Below, one piece after another: positions 44,972 to 57,222 of a stretch of 64,000 bases of DNA. Both the position numbers and the translations under genes were made by a program. Source of the DNA: Stereum hirsutum FP-91666 SS1. Lineage: Eukaryota; Basidiomycota; Agaricomycetes; Russulales; Stereaceae. Location: the NCBI RefSeq assembly GCF_000264905.1, contig NW_006763149.1, positions 590,212 to 654,211 on the forward strand. Reading direction: 5' to 3'. Numbering within the stretch: the first letter of the stretch is position 1; every line of letters starts with the position of its first letter. The notes under the pieces were generated by a model that worked only from the letters and a program-made list of their open reading frames with translations, was not told the origin of the DNA and did not search any database.

Positions 44972-45850
44972 GGGTGGATGTACGGTCTTTGGCGCAGGGA
45001 GCGGTGATGGTTGGATTGATGGATGGAGACTTAATGCTATCGTTGATGATGATCATGATAGAGGGTCAGCTTAGTTTGTTATGCGTTTTTGTCGGTCGGG
45101 GTATTACCCCAACCTTGTAATTTAGTGTTCACAGTCCGCTACTGTTCAGTTGTGTGTTCTCTCGCATCAATATCGTTCACGCCCACCGTCACGATTCCAG
45201 TCTTGCAAATATTCGTCTGCTGTCGTCTTTTACATGCAATTTACGTTCGTCGAACTTGGAATCTTGTGTGATTTTGTGGTTTGTCGTTGTGAACCTCGAT
45301 TCCAGTCTGGCAAGGAGATGACTAGTGATGGTGTGCTGCCATCGCAACGACAATAATGATTGTCGCGTGGTCGCGACGCGACGCGTGTCGGCTATGACGT
45401 CATGCCACGTGGGTCGACCTCGAAAGAACTTGATTTTTGTGCAGAGAACGCCACACAAATTCTCAGTACGTCTCCATCATCGACGGTGCTGTGTGGCGCC
45501 GACTGTAACGTTGTTTGCAGTTGTGGACCCCATTTTATTTCGCCAGTTAAGGTTCACAAAGGCAACACGAGGTCCGAAGTTCTTGTGGCGTGTTGTTAAG
45601 GGTTACTTTAGCTGTGGTATAAGTATAAATCCTGGGCTTGTCCTCTTCTGCGGAGAAACTCTCGTCGTCTTCTATATCCTTGGAAAAGTTTTGTTCTGCT
45701 CTTTCTAGTTAGCCAGTTACTCTCTACTCTGAGGACACGAAATTTGTTGGGGCTCTTCTCTGACTTTGACCTGGAACTGGATTCTGCTGGTTACTTACTT
45801 ACTAGTACTTCAAAAAACCCGCATTCCGACCTCCGTGGGCCGTAGTAACA
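44972..45850. other. Intergenic (protease 3' flank, helicase promoter)
   Basis: About 880 bp. A TATA-like gtataagtataaat at 45616-45630 is followed by CT-rich sequence up to the helicase start. I considered a solo LTR here but found no terminal repeats. Confidence 0.5.
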
Positions 45851-48800
45851 ATGGACGACTTCGACGAAGATGATACGATTCCACGCTCGCCCGATGTGAG
45901 CACTAGGGACGACAAAGAAATGACAGCGGGAGATGCGCTGGAGAGCTTGGACAGGGAGTGGTACCGCGAGGTGGCGAAGCGGGCGAGATGGATGGATCTG
46001 GTGGGTGATTATGCGGGGAGCGAGAGGTTCATTTTGGATGGTCAGTTCTTTCGACTTTGATATCGGTGTGGAAGTTTTATTTTTATTTTTGAGTCCTGAC
46101 GAGTTTTGTACTATGCACTGTAGGAGATTCGCTTTTTCAGCAGGTGCTCGATGATGAGCTGCTCAGACTTGGACGCCCGGGAGGTAAGCCCGTTTTCGAA
46201 TTGAGTAACTCGAGCGACGTGGTCAAGGCTCATACGCTGATATGTGCTGACATCTGTCCCTGTTTTTTTTGCAATAGACCCTTCTTTCCAGATTTTGCAC
46301 GCGGTGTATAGTATGGAGCGGTTCTTGGACGAGATGATGAAGCGGAGTGCGGTCTTTGATGTCGTATTTTGGCACGGTCAGTGTTTGTTCTTTATCCCTA
46401 GCCTTCTCATTTGTCGTTCGTGAACCTTGTACTCGCGCAGCCGTCACACTCGGTGACCAGTCTGTTCGTGAACGCTGACTTGAAGTGGCTTCACTCTTCA
46501 GACCTTCGACACGGAACCCTAAAGACAGGCAGTCCAGAATTTGTCTCTACGTCCAGAGCGCTGGCTCGTCAGCTCCTCTTCGCACACCTCGTACAGCACG
46601 CAGAAAAGACGGGGTTGAATGTCTTCGCCTTCAGAGGCCTCGAGGACCCAGAATGGGACAAGTATCGAAGGAAGACGAGGGTAAGTTCATATATTTCAAT
46701 CAGGACGTTGTTGATATCTGATTTTGCTTCATAGCCAATGTTCGTCATGATCAACGATGGCGGAGGACTGAATGAAAATGCGAGCGAACTGGAGGTCGGG
46801 CGAGTTCTGACTCAGAGAACACATATCTTTGAGTTTTTGTCCCACGGAACTGCCGTGAGCCTGCTACGAGGCAGTGAGTGTCGAGACTCGAAAGTAAGTC
46901 CTCCTCTATCGCACTCTTCCGCAATTTCGCCGGCTCATGTCATAATTGTCACAGATATTCTCGTTCGTTTTCGAACAGCATTTCGACTTGGCCGCGAAGC
47001 AGAAGATTCCTAGGAGCGACATGATATGGGAAGCCGCGTCTAGAGCGCACGAAGCACTCGAGGTAGCTGACACATCACGCTACGAGGAATTGGAAGTCTT
47101 GCCCTTACGAGCCAACATGCCTCAGAGCCAGAGCTTGGACGACATCCTCCTGGAAGTCGTGAAACTCAGCGATGCCCGTAACGCTACTGCGCCCCAGACC
47201 TTCATCGAGCTTCTATACCTCTTCATAATCCATTGCCTAATCCTACCGACCTTATCTGTCAGTGAACGAGCCCGAGATCTAGATGCCCTTGATCCTCGCC
47301 TGTTGGAAATGCTATGTCAAACGTTCCTTCCATCCGTGTTCCTTTCGCTCGAAACGGCAGTCTCAGCTCACCAGGCATTTGTGGACTGTGACGGAAGGCT
47401 CTTTGCCTCCCTTCTCCGGTATGTTCTCAGCGAACCCGACAGACCCGTAGATCAACTCGTAGGGCATGCCGTTCATGTGCGGGCCTCCGAGATCTGGAAC
47501 TCGACAGGATTAGGCCAGCCGCCCATTGGTCTCGCCACACTCAGACGCGAGTACAGCGTCGACGATGATCTCTTCTCCCCTCCAGGGCATGAAATGTCGT
47601 CTCCGAGGCCAGACTTCAAGCTCCTCGCTTTCTCTAACCCCGTCTTCGATGAAGAACTCTCCGCCGTGCATATTCATGTCGATGCCGTCCCTGTCGCCGC
47701 GCAGACTACCTCGCCTACCTCGCCTACCTCGCCTTCCTCTCAGCCCGTCGCCGCCTCCTCCACTTCCACTGCCGACTCCGACTGGGACTCCGAACCTGAG
47801 CCAGAGCCAGTCATTGCGGTATCGGAGTCCATACCAGTAACGGGCCCAGAGGGAGATCATCCCGAGTTTACGTTCGGCACGGCCTTCGCCGATACGCGCC
47901 ATTGGCACGCAAACAAACGAGCTATCCTTCCAAAACATCTCGGCGGAGAAACTAGTCACGAGCTCCGGGACGCAGATATCAAAGCCAGGATGCGGAGGTT
48001 GAGGAGCGAGCAGCGCTTCATGGCGGCTTTGCAGCGGTTAGCGGCAACATTGACGGGAGCTTCGGGGACGCTGCTGGAGCAGATTGTTATCACGAGTGCG
48101 GAGGGGAGCGGCCGAAAGACGAAAGCGGTGAAGGAGAAAGAGGATAAGGCGAAAGATAGAAAACTGATCGTCCAGGTAGGCTGTTGCATATCCTTTTGAA
48201 GCTGTGTTGCTGCTCATGCTTTGGGTCACCAAGGAGAAGAGCGTCCGCAAGCCGAACGCGTCTTCCAAAAAGAAGTCTACCGAATCCTCCGCCGACAAGA
48301 TCCGTCGTCAGCACGCGGAAGCCAAAAATAATAAACAGAAGTCAGCTTCCGAACTCTGGTGGACAGAGCAGTTGAGCACCATGGCCAGCCTCACCTCCGA
48401 GGGCAAGATGCTTCATTTGAAGGGGATCAGTCGGAACGAGAAACTTCTGCAGGACTGGCTTGCCGTCGAGTTTAGACTCTTCCGACTCGATCTTGAGCTC
48501 AGACGCTGGATCGATGAAGCGAGCACGCTGTCGGATCCGGTGGAGGTCGCGAAGATTAGGGACCGATACACGGTGTCCATCATGAAGGTGGTTAAGGAGC
48601 TGTACGAGAGACGGGGTTTGACGCCGACTGCCCTCAAGACGCTTAGGTCCATCTTGCTGGCGCTTGGATTTGGCGATTACGCTGAAGATCTGGAGAAAGC
48701 TGCCAAAAGCCAAGCCGAGGATACGGATCGTCCGCTGAGCTTCAGCTTTCTCAAGCTTTGGAGCGCGTCGAAGAAAGCGCCGGTACACAAATTTATGAGG

Positions 48801-51800
48801 ATTGAAGAGCATCCGACCAGGTGGCAGCTTCGGTTGTTTGGGCAGTTCATGGATAGGAGTATGGATAGTAAGCCCGATGCGAGAGTGTCGTTTGATCCGG
48901 ACGCGTGGCAGAGGGAGGTGTTGGACTGTCTGGATGAGGATGCCTCTATACTTGTTGTCGGTGAGTCCAACCTGTATGTGTATCAGCGTTGTGAGACCTG
49001 ATCGTTGTATATTCAAGCCCCGACAAGTGCAGGGAAGACGTTCATATCTTTTTATGCCATGGAGAAGGTGCTACGAGAGTCGGATGACGGGATTCTCATT
49101 TATGTGGCGCCGACGAAGGCTCTTGTCAATCAGGTCGCCGCTGAGGTTTATGCACGATTTTCGAAGGACGTGAATGGCCGTAAGTTCCATTCATTCTCGT
49201 TTTTCGGAGTTAGGGCTAACAGTTGCTCTACAGGCGCGTTTTGGTCCATCCATACTCGAGATTACCGCGTACATGACTCGCAGAAATGCCAGATCATGGT
49301 CACGGTACCGGAGATCTTGACTGTCATGTTGCTGTCTCCTCCTCTGGCCAGGACTTGGACTCCCCGTATAAAACGGTCAGAAGCGTTTCTGTGCTATAGT
49401 CCAAGCGATTTACTGATACCGTACCCCACCCAGGATCATCCTGGACGAGATCCATACTATTGGGCAACAAGAAGGTGGCGCGGTCTGGGAGCAAATCATT
49501 CTCCTTGCACCTTGCCCAATCATGTAAGTCTCGTTTGACTAGCTTCTACACAGATGTGCTTGTGAACATGATCATTTTTAGTGGTCTTTCAGCCACGGTT
49601 GGTGAACCCGAACTGTTCAACACTTGGCTTAGTCACGTCCAGAAAACCAAAGGATTCAACCATCGCTTCATTCATCATCCTCACCGATACTCCCACCTTC
49701 GGAAATTCGCGTACTTCCCCCAACTACAACGGCCCTCCAAGTTTACCGGTCTTGACCGTTACCAGCCAAGCAATGGTTTGAAGTTCATTCATCCCATCTC
49801 TGCATTGGGTTTCGGGGTATCTATGCCTCCGGACTTCTCGTTGGAGGCTGCAGATCTTCTAGAGTTTCGCGATGTCATAGCGGGGCTTGATGCCGGTCTT
49901 GCTGTGGGAATAGACCCCGAGCGTTTTTTCCATGGCCATTCGACATTCTTGACACAGAAGGACATCTTGCGATATGAGGTCGTGGCAAAGGAGGCCTTGA
50001 ATACACTGATTACCACGTCGGACCCTCTCAATAACTCCTCGCCACTGAGGAAAGTCATTCACAGGGTCCAAGACCCGGTGGTCGCGCGGACAAGCGGACA
50101 TGTTCTCAATACGCCGCCATCCCCAAAGATGTTCTTGGACGGGTTGGTACCCTTGTTAGCCGATCTTGATGCCAGCAACGACCTCGTGAGTTTCTATGTT
50201 TACTGGTGATACGGCGTCTTGCTCTGTAGAACTAATGTATGCTTTTGTTCAGCCCGCTTTACTCTTCAACTTCGATCGCAAGAATTGTGAACGTATGGCG
50301 GAATATATCTTGGAGACCCTGCAGGACACAGAGGAAGAGTGGCGAGCGAATAGTGTAGAGTGGAAGCGGAAGCTCGAACGGTGGGAAGATTGGAAATCTA
50401 GGGAGAAGGAGCGCGCCCGGGCTCTCGAAAGGATCAAGAAACAGGACAAGGAGGAGCCGCAGAGAATAGACGATCGTTCTTGGGAAAGCACATTTGATCC
50501 TGACGACCCTTCGCCGCAGTTTTCCTTTTCAGCGCCAGCTGCATACCAAAAGACAGACCTAGAGGAAGACATGCGGCAGTTGGAGTGGAGGTCGTCAGTG
50601 CCGCAGTGGGTATTGAAAGCGCTTTGGAGGGGGGTTGGAATACATCATTCCGGCATGAACAAGGTCTACCGGAGTCTGGTCGAGCGGTGAGAACGATCTG
50701 TTATACCCCGAGCTTTTGTCTGATCACTGACTTTTCCTTAGACTTTTCCGCATAGGTTTTCTTCGAGTGGTAATCTGCACTGGCACAGTATGTACCTCTC
50801 GCGCTGTGGTAGTGTATGTTATCAGGCTCATTAGCATTGCCCGATCTAGCTGTCACTAGGTATAAATGCTCCGACGAAGACATCTGTGTTCTGCGGGGAT
50901 TCCCCTTTCCTGACTGCTCTGATGGTATATTCTTCCTCCTGCTCCCGTTCATTATTTCCCAACTCATGTGTGCATTTACAGTATCGTCAATGCGCTGGCC
51001 GAGCTGGCCGCCGTGGATATGACCTGTTGGGTCGAGTCATATTCTATGGGATGCCTCTGGACCGAATACACCGTCTGATTCTCTCCAAGCTCCCTCGCCT
51101 CATGGGAAGCTTCCCTCTTTCTTCAACTCTGTCTCTTCGCCTTTTCAACCTTCTCCACGGATCCGCATATGCAAAATACGCAACCGACGCCATACAGAGC
51201 ATTCTGCGTCTTCCACAAATCAGCTTTGGCTCCGAGATCGGCAAGGAACAGGTTCTGCATCACCTCCGATTTAGTATCGATTTCCTGCGCCACGCGCATC
51301 TCCTGGACCACAACGGACATCCTATCAACCTTTTTGGTATCGCATCGCACCTTTACTATCAAGAACCGAGCAATCTCGCCCTGGTGACATTGCTGCAGAG
51401 CGGCGTAGTACATGAAATCTGTGGGCAGAAGAGCTTCAAACGGGCACAACAGGACTTCATGCTGCTTGCCTGCCACCTTTTCGGAAGACGTTATCTTCCG
51501 GATTCGTACACGACTGCTCGAGGAGTCCAGGATCTCGTGCGAAAAGGGCCCTCCATCGTCGTTCTTCCTCCCCTGGATTCACGCTCCCGTGAAGTGTTGA
51601 CGCGGCAGCAGCAACAGATCCTTCGCATTTTCACGGCTTACGCAGTAACATTCGCTACGCAACACTCTGAGCGCCTCTCCACGGAAACGAGGCTTCCTCT
51701 CAGCAAGGCAGATATTTCGGGAGATGATGCTCGAGATGATACGCCCTTTGTGGAACACCTGGAACGAACCTGTCTTCGAGCCCAAGCAAGGTCATCATTC

Positions 51801-52402
51801 GTGGCGAACTCGGGCCACACCGACTCCTTCAGGAGTATATCGGAGCTTGCGAACACGGTACGGCAAGGAATACATATCAACGAGCACGCCATCCCATCGT
51901 TCGAAAAGATCATCGCAATCTCTGGACAGTCGGGTCAATTGTTCGCGTTGAATGCGCATATCTATGATTTCTACAAACACGGCCAAGTCGCCGCGCTAGC
52001 TAGAATGAATGGCATCCGCCGTGGAGGTGAGCACTGTTCTACTAAACTCGCAGATCTTGCACTGAGCCTATCGATTCTACAGATATCTGGTACCTTTTGC
52101 AAGACTTCTCGCTGACATTGGCCACCATCCGAGGCGACCTCGAGAATCTTCTTACTGCAGCAGGCAAGGCATACAAGCCTCAGGAGATGTCCGAGGACGC
52201 GTCGGATGTAGTGGGCGGTTCGGATAGCGGGTACCAGACACTTGATCCTGCGGAAGCCGATGATGTGGAGGATCTTAACGATGGCGATTCATCTGCGTTC
52301 AAGAGACCGCCCGGGGTTTCGGAAAGGGATTGGCGGGTGTATGAAGTGGTCAATGCGGTGGTAGTCGACTTTTCGGCGAAGTTCAAGGCGATGTGGTCTT
52401 AG
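45851..52402 (+). CDS. DDX60/Ski2-like DExH-box RNA helicase
   Basis: Large multi-exon gene, at least 16 exons. Clear exons include 45851-46040, 46124-46183, 46278-46376, 46502-46680, 46735-46893, 46955-48175, 48234-48960, 49018-49179, 49234-49375, 49434-49523, 49582-50185, 50253-50686, 50742-50787, about 50981-52026 and 52083-52402. Helicase motifs: I APTSAGKT (exon 8), Ia [24 protein letters not shown] (exon 10, DExH form), III LSATVGE, IHHSGMN, and [16 protein letters not shown]. The order and the N-terminal extension ([11 protein letters not shown]) match DDX60-type Ski2-like helicases, cytosolic RNA helicases with roles in RNA surveillance and, in animals, antiviral signalling. Joining of exons between motif V segments (50788-50862) is unresolved. 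The C-terminal tail is acidic and ends SAKFKAMWS. Confidence 0.88.
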
Positions 52403-52609
52403 CGTTGTCAGATAGCGTGGTTGAAGCAAGATATGCATTGATCGTTACACAATATAGGCTTCGTTACTTTAGATGACTGTGTAGGCGCGCTGATACAAGA
52501 GGATCCTGATTATCGCGACTTCTCCCTTTTCAGAACTGCGCAGGGTACCCCTATGAAAGTTGTCTCAGCGGCCGACGCATTGACAGGAGACTCATACGAC
52601 GTACCTAAC

Positions 52610-54607
52610 TTAGGTAGACTCTAACTCCCGAACTCGGCGGCGAAGGGCGTCAAGCTCCTCATTCGCGCTACGCCAGGCCAGTGTAGACTCCTTTTCTCGT
52701 TCTTTATCCTCCCACTTTCGTTCGAACAGGGATCGCAAAAAGACCCAAATATACTGCCAGCCTCGGATGCGATCACCGGGAACGACGTGTACGTGGCCTG
52801 AGAAATCTCCGATGACAGACTCTTCGTCTGTTAGCGGCCCCTGCCACTTGAGGCACTTGGGGTCGTGAATATGCTCGACGAGGAATTGGGCAATACGAAG
52901 GGAGCGTAAGTGAAGGTTGGGAAGATCGTGGCACGGGGAAGAACCGACGAATAGCGTGGCAAAAGGCAGTGAAGGAGGGGTCATCTCAGGCCTTAATAAA
53001 GGGTCCGCGTTTATGTCGAGATAGAGGCCAAGATGACGCAAGTTTGAACAGCTTCGGAAATGGGTGATTGCGATGAAAGAGAGGAAGGGCTTGGTCAGGA
53101 CAAGAGGTGTGCTGTTGAGATCGAGTTCTTCGAGATCGCAAGGCCACTTTTCTACGAGATCTTGAACCTGATCATCCTTGATATCAAGAGGATGGGCGGT
53201 CTGTACGTGGAATTTGTTGAGGTATCGAAAGCGAAGAACAGGAAATATGTCTCTGTAGTTATAAGTGGGATAGTCTTTGGGGGGGATGGCGACTGGAAGA
53301 TGAGAGGAAAGGTCGAGCTTGAGTGTCGTCAGCGATGGACAAGTGTCGGAAAGGGCAGTCATGAGATCCAATAAAACAGCTGATGAGGTGTTGTCCGGGA
53401 TGATGTGGAGCCAGAGGCTGGTGAAGTGTGACGACGGACAATTTGCCTGTCTAAGGAACTCCTGTGCATGATCTACGGATGCTGCGAGCGATAGATACTG
53501 GAGGGAGGGGAAAGAGCCCGGTTCGAGGGTGATGCGGGAGGCTTGCGCATCTAGATGATGGGTCCCCGAGAGACAACCATGATGTATATCGAGCGTTTGA
53601 AGCCTCGCTAATCCTGCGGCAGCGCGAGCAATATTGGGACTGAGTCCCTGGCACGGGATGAGAAGTTCCGAAATCATGGGCAAACGGGAGACCAATTGAC
53701 AGATATCATCCTCTAGATCCCCGAAAAGATCGTCTGAGACCACCTCCAACTTCTCGATGTTTGGGCTCCGATCGGTTACTCTGGAAACCAGCCTGTGCAG
53801 GATATGCTGTGACGGCCACTCGTTTAAGAACCGTCGCATGCGGAGAACTACACGCTTAACTGACGATTGCAATAATAAGGAATCGAAGATGTTGGTAGTC
53901 GCATAACCATCAATGGAGCGCAAGTTTGGGAATACGGCTAGAGTAGGTCGAGAAGACGATACTTCGTGCAATGCCTCTGATGATAAAGGGGCCATTCCAT
54001 CAAGAGATGGATCTTCAACGACACGAACTCGGTAACTGTTCGTGAGAAGGCATTCCCAGTCCTTCGCACTTGGTGGATCTATAAAATCCTATAAACAACG
54101 TTCACTGGCGTCAACGAGGAAAAAAATCCCGCTTATAGAGCGACTGGGTGACTTTCTGTAGCAGTCTAGGAGTGTTCCTTGACGCGCAGAAGCACAGATA
54201 TGAGGGCCTCAGCCAATCAACAGTCGCTCTGAGCCTCCTTTCTGTGATCTAGCCGTCTGAAATGTGCACGTTCTAGAGGCTTAGAACACAGAAAAGAGGC
54301 TCAGATCGATTTTTGATTGGCTGAGAGCCTCGTATTTGTGCTTCTGTGCGTCAAGAAACACTCCTAGACTGCTACGAAAAGTGACCCACTACTAACGCAC
54401 CTGGGTTGAGCCACCCTCCGTATCTTCGTAGATGCCCAGTTTTGTCAGCGCATCGAAAAGCTGGTCCAACCTGGCCTCACGCCAGACTTCATCGAGAGCT
54501 ATGTCAGACCATTGCTTGCAAACGAGAGCAGTCGCCACATTGGACTTTTTATCTAGGCAAACAAATATCTGGGCAAGAATTTCGGGTATGGATAGAGCTG
54601 GATGCAT
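52610..54607 (-). CDS. F-box protein with leucine-rich-repeat-like C terminus
   Basis: Predicted 561 aa from exons 54607-54401 and 54088-52610. Exon 1 encodes the F-box: IPEILAQIFVCLD and TALVCKQWSDIALDEVWREARL. Exon 2 starts DFIDPPSAKDWECLL, the usual continuation in agaricomycete F-box proteins, and contains Leu-rich repeat-like segments (LEKLEVVSDDLF, LARLQTLDIHHG, FPSLQYLSLAAS, DLEELDLNSTPL). A C-terminal coiled-coil-like stretch (WRSANEELDALRRRVRELEST) ends the protein. It probably acts as a substrate receptor of an SCF ubiquitin ligase. The only intron, 54089-54400, is 312 nt, about six times the local norm, because a 244-bp MITE-like element lies in it. Splice sites themselves are intact, so the gene should still be expressed. 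Confidence 0.85.
54145..54388. mobile_element. MITE-like element with 75-bp terminal inverted repeats
   Basis: 244 bp bounded by long inverted repeats: 54145-54219 begins tgggtgactttctgtagcag, and 54314-54388 is its reverse complement with about ten mismatches. The about 94-bp centre has no coding capacity. This fits a miniature inverted-repeat transposable element. No clear target-site duplication could be read at the edges, so the exact ends and superfamily are uncertain. It sits 12 bp inside the donor site of the F-box gene intron. Confidence 0.8.
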
Positions 54608-54887
54608 CTGCCTAAAAAGATAGATGAGTCATGCTCACCCAAAGTTTTCCTGGAAGGGCGAGAGGAGGTGTCACTCACACTATCGCGTTAAGTCTAAGGA
54701 TGCCAGTGGTTCAGAGGTACAAAAGATGTTATGTTTTCGAGTTGCCGGTGATTCAAAGGCGGGATTATCCGGGCCGGACCGCGTCTGCATTTTCGAAGCG
54801 CGTCGACGCGAGCCCAGTGCGAGCCCTTGTCCCTTGTCTCTTCACTCCCTCTCTGGTCCCCAAAAGCCACGACAACGGTAGCTGCAT

Positions 54888-56842
54888 ATGTTAAGTTCTT
54901 TGCGTGTTTTATCCAGAACTGTTTCTAGGTCAAACGTGACCACTCTCTGTAAACTTTCTTCGCCCTTTTCTATCGAAATGCCTCGTGCAGAGCCGGAACC
55001 CAGACGTGGAGGCCACAGAGGTCGAGGGGCGCGCGGTCGAGCCAGATTTTCGACATCTTCGTCGCAACATGCTGCTCCTGCTACGGCCAGTGCTCCTGTA
55101 ACTGCGCCAGCACCCTTACCGGCGCCAATTATTGATCCGGCCGCAACCACAGAAGCCAGGTTCGCAGACCTGGCAAGGGATGGTCTCGTGGATGCCCAGG
55201 TCATTTCCGCTATCACAGACGGTCTGGGTTATCAAACGATGACCGCCGTTCAAGAGGCCACAATTCGACCCCTTCTCGATGGTAAAGACTGTCTCGCGAA
55301 GGCCAAAACTGGCACGGGGAAAACAATCGTACGTCATTTCAATAACGTTGTCGAAATCTAACCAGAATTATTACACTCTTCTAGGCATTCCTTGTACCCT
55401 CCATCCAAGCCATTCTTCAAAATACCGATGTTACGAAAAACGCCACTCACGTCCGCACGCTCATCATCTCTCCGACCCGTGAACTCGCCATGCAGATTGC
55501 GACCGAAGCCAAAGCTCTCCTCACCAACTACCCCAAAATTCGCGTGCAGACCTTCATTGGAGGTACCAACATGAAGACCGAAACAAATTCATTCCTCGGA
55601 CACAACACTCCTCAGATCGTCGTTGCCACCCCTGGCCGCCTGCAGGATCATCTTTCTTCGAACCCGGAGATCAAAGCGCGCTTCCAAGCCGTTGATTTCT
55701 TAACCCTTGATGAAGCCGATCGCCTCCTGGAACAAGGCTTCAAGTCCGAGATCGACCAAATCCAATCCCATCTTCCTTCGCCTTCCCAACATCCTCGTCA
55801 GACACTCTTCTTCTCCGCCACCGTTCCTCCGCGCGTTACTGCTCTGTGCCAACAGCTTCTTGCCCCCGGATACAGAACCATCAGCACCGTCTCCGAGGAT
55901 GACGTCGACACTCACAGTCGTATCCCCCAATTCGTCCTGTCCGCCTCCATAGAAGACCAGATTCCCGCCACACTCGCTCTCATCACGAAACTGAAGGCCG
56001 AAGGACCTGTCAAAGCCGTTCTCTTCTATCCTACCGCGCGTGGAACGGGCGTCGCCCACGACACCTTCACGAGCCTCGCACGTCCTCCGATTCCGGCCTC
56101 GTCGTGCTTCGAGATTCACTCCCGTAAGAGCCAGAGCAACCGCACGAAAACGGCCGAGGCGTTCAAACAGGCGGAACAAGGTCTTCTTTTCTCCTCCGAT
56201 GTTTCTGCTCGCGGCATGGACTTCCCCAACGTCACGCACGTTATCCAGGTCGGGCTACCTTCCAGCGGAGAGGACTATGTTCACAGACTTGGACGTACGG
56301 GCCGTGCGGGCAAAGAAGGCCAAGGCTATCTGCTCCTCGACAAGGATGAACAGTTCTTCGTTCGCAAAGAGCTCAAAGGTCTTCCGATCTCTGCAGATCC
56401 CGCCCTTCAACAAGACATCGACAATCGCATGGACGAATCTCGCCAGGCCGTCGGTACCGCTTTGACGAAGGTCGATCCTGTCGCGAAGGGGCAAGCCTAC
56501 CAGGCATGGCTGGGATACTACACAGGCTATTCGAAAGATATGGGGTGGAGCAAGGAGGCCCTCGTCAGGAGGGCTAACGAGTACGCTATAAAGGGCTTGG
56601 GTTGGACGGCCGATGAGCCACCGATGATCACCCCGAAGGCTCTTGGGTTCATGAACTTGAAGCCGTGGAGACATCTGTTGAACGTTGGCGATGTCAAGTC
56701 CAGTCACGGTCCAGGTGGTGGAGGCGGCGGACGTGGTGGTGGTGGGCGTGGGCGTGACGGTGGCCAGCAGTCGAGTTCGCGTGGTCGGGGCTCGCAGATG
56801 GGTGGGCAGCAGGGTCCGAGGCGTTTCGGGCCCTCGGCTTGA
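54888..56842 (+). CDS. MSS116: DEAD-box RNA helicase, mitochondrial MSS116-like
   Basis: Predicted 632 aa from exons 54888-55328 and 55385-56842, one 56-nt intron within motif I. The N terminus ([23 protein letters not shown]) is basic, Ser-rich and without acidic residues, as in mitochondrial presequences. Helicase motifs: Q-motif region [61 protein letters not shown] and [13 protein letters not shown]. The C terminus carries an MSS116-type extension ([17 protein letters not shown]) and an RGG-rich tail ([15 protein letters not shown]). Such proteins are RNA chaperones for mitochondrial group I/II intron splicing and translation. Specific orthology is likely but not proven from sequence alone. 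Confidence 0.9.
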
Positions 56843-57222
56843 TCATCGACTTCAAAGCACCTTGGGCTTGGGTGTATACTAGATGAGATCTCATACCTGT
56901 AGAGCTATAGACCTTCCGATCTCTTTATTAGCCCACCCTGCCGCGCTTTGCGCCTTTGATCTCGTATAGACGTATCGTACGGGAGATGCCAATGTAATCC
57001 AATGGGAGACGCTAAATGCAATCCAAAGACTTCCAAAGACCGCCGTTCTCAACTTGCTTCAGGGGCTCGCAGCAGCAGAAGTACGCCACTCAGTTAGCCC
57101 GGCAAAGTCCGGCAGCATCCGAATAAGGAGTGCCACATTATCACGCCCAACAGGGGTCTTTCATCTTCTTCGAGCTTGACTTGAGCCGTCGAAATCCTTG
57201 GACAGGCTTTTATTCTTTCAAC
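56843..57222. other. Intergenic
   Basis: 380 bp between the helicase stop and the MYND gene start. Noncoding, no motif identified. Confidence 0.5.

Noticed and set aside
45600..45800. Possible solo LTR (TATA-like element, CT-rich downstream stretch)
   Set aside because: No TG...CA ends, no target-site duplication and no second copy in the window. It is better explained as the promoter and leader of the helicase gene.
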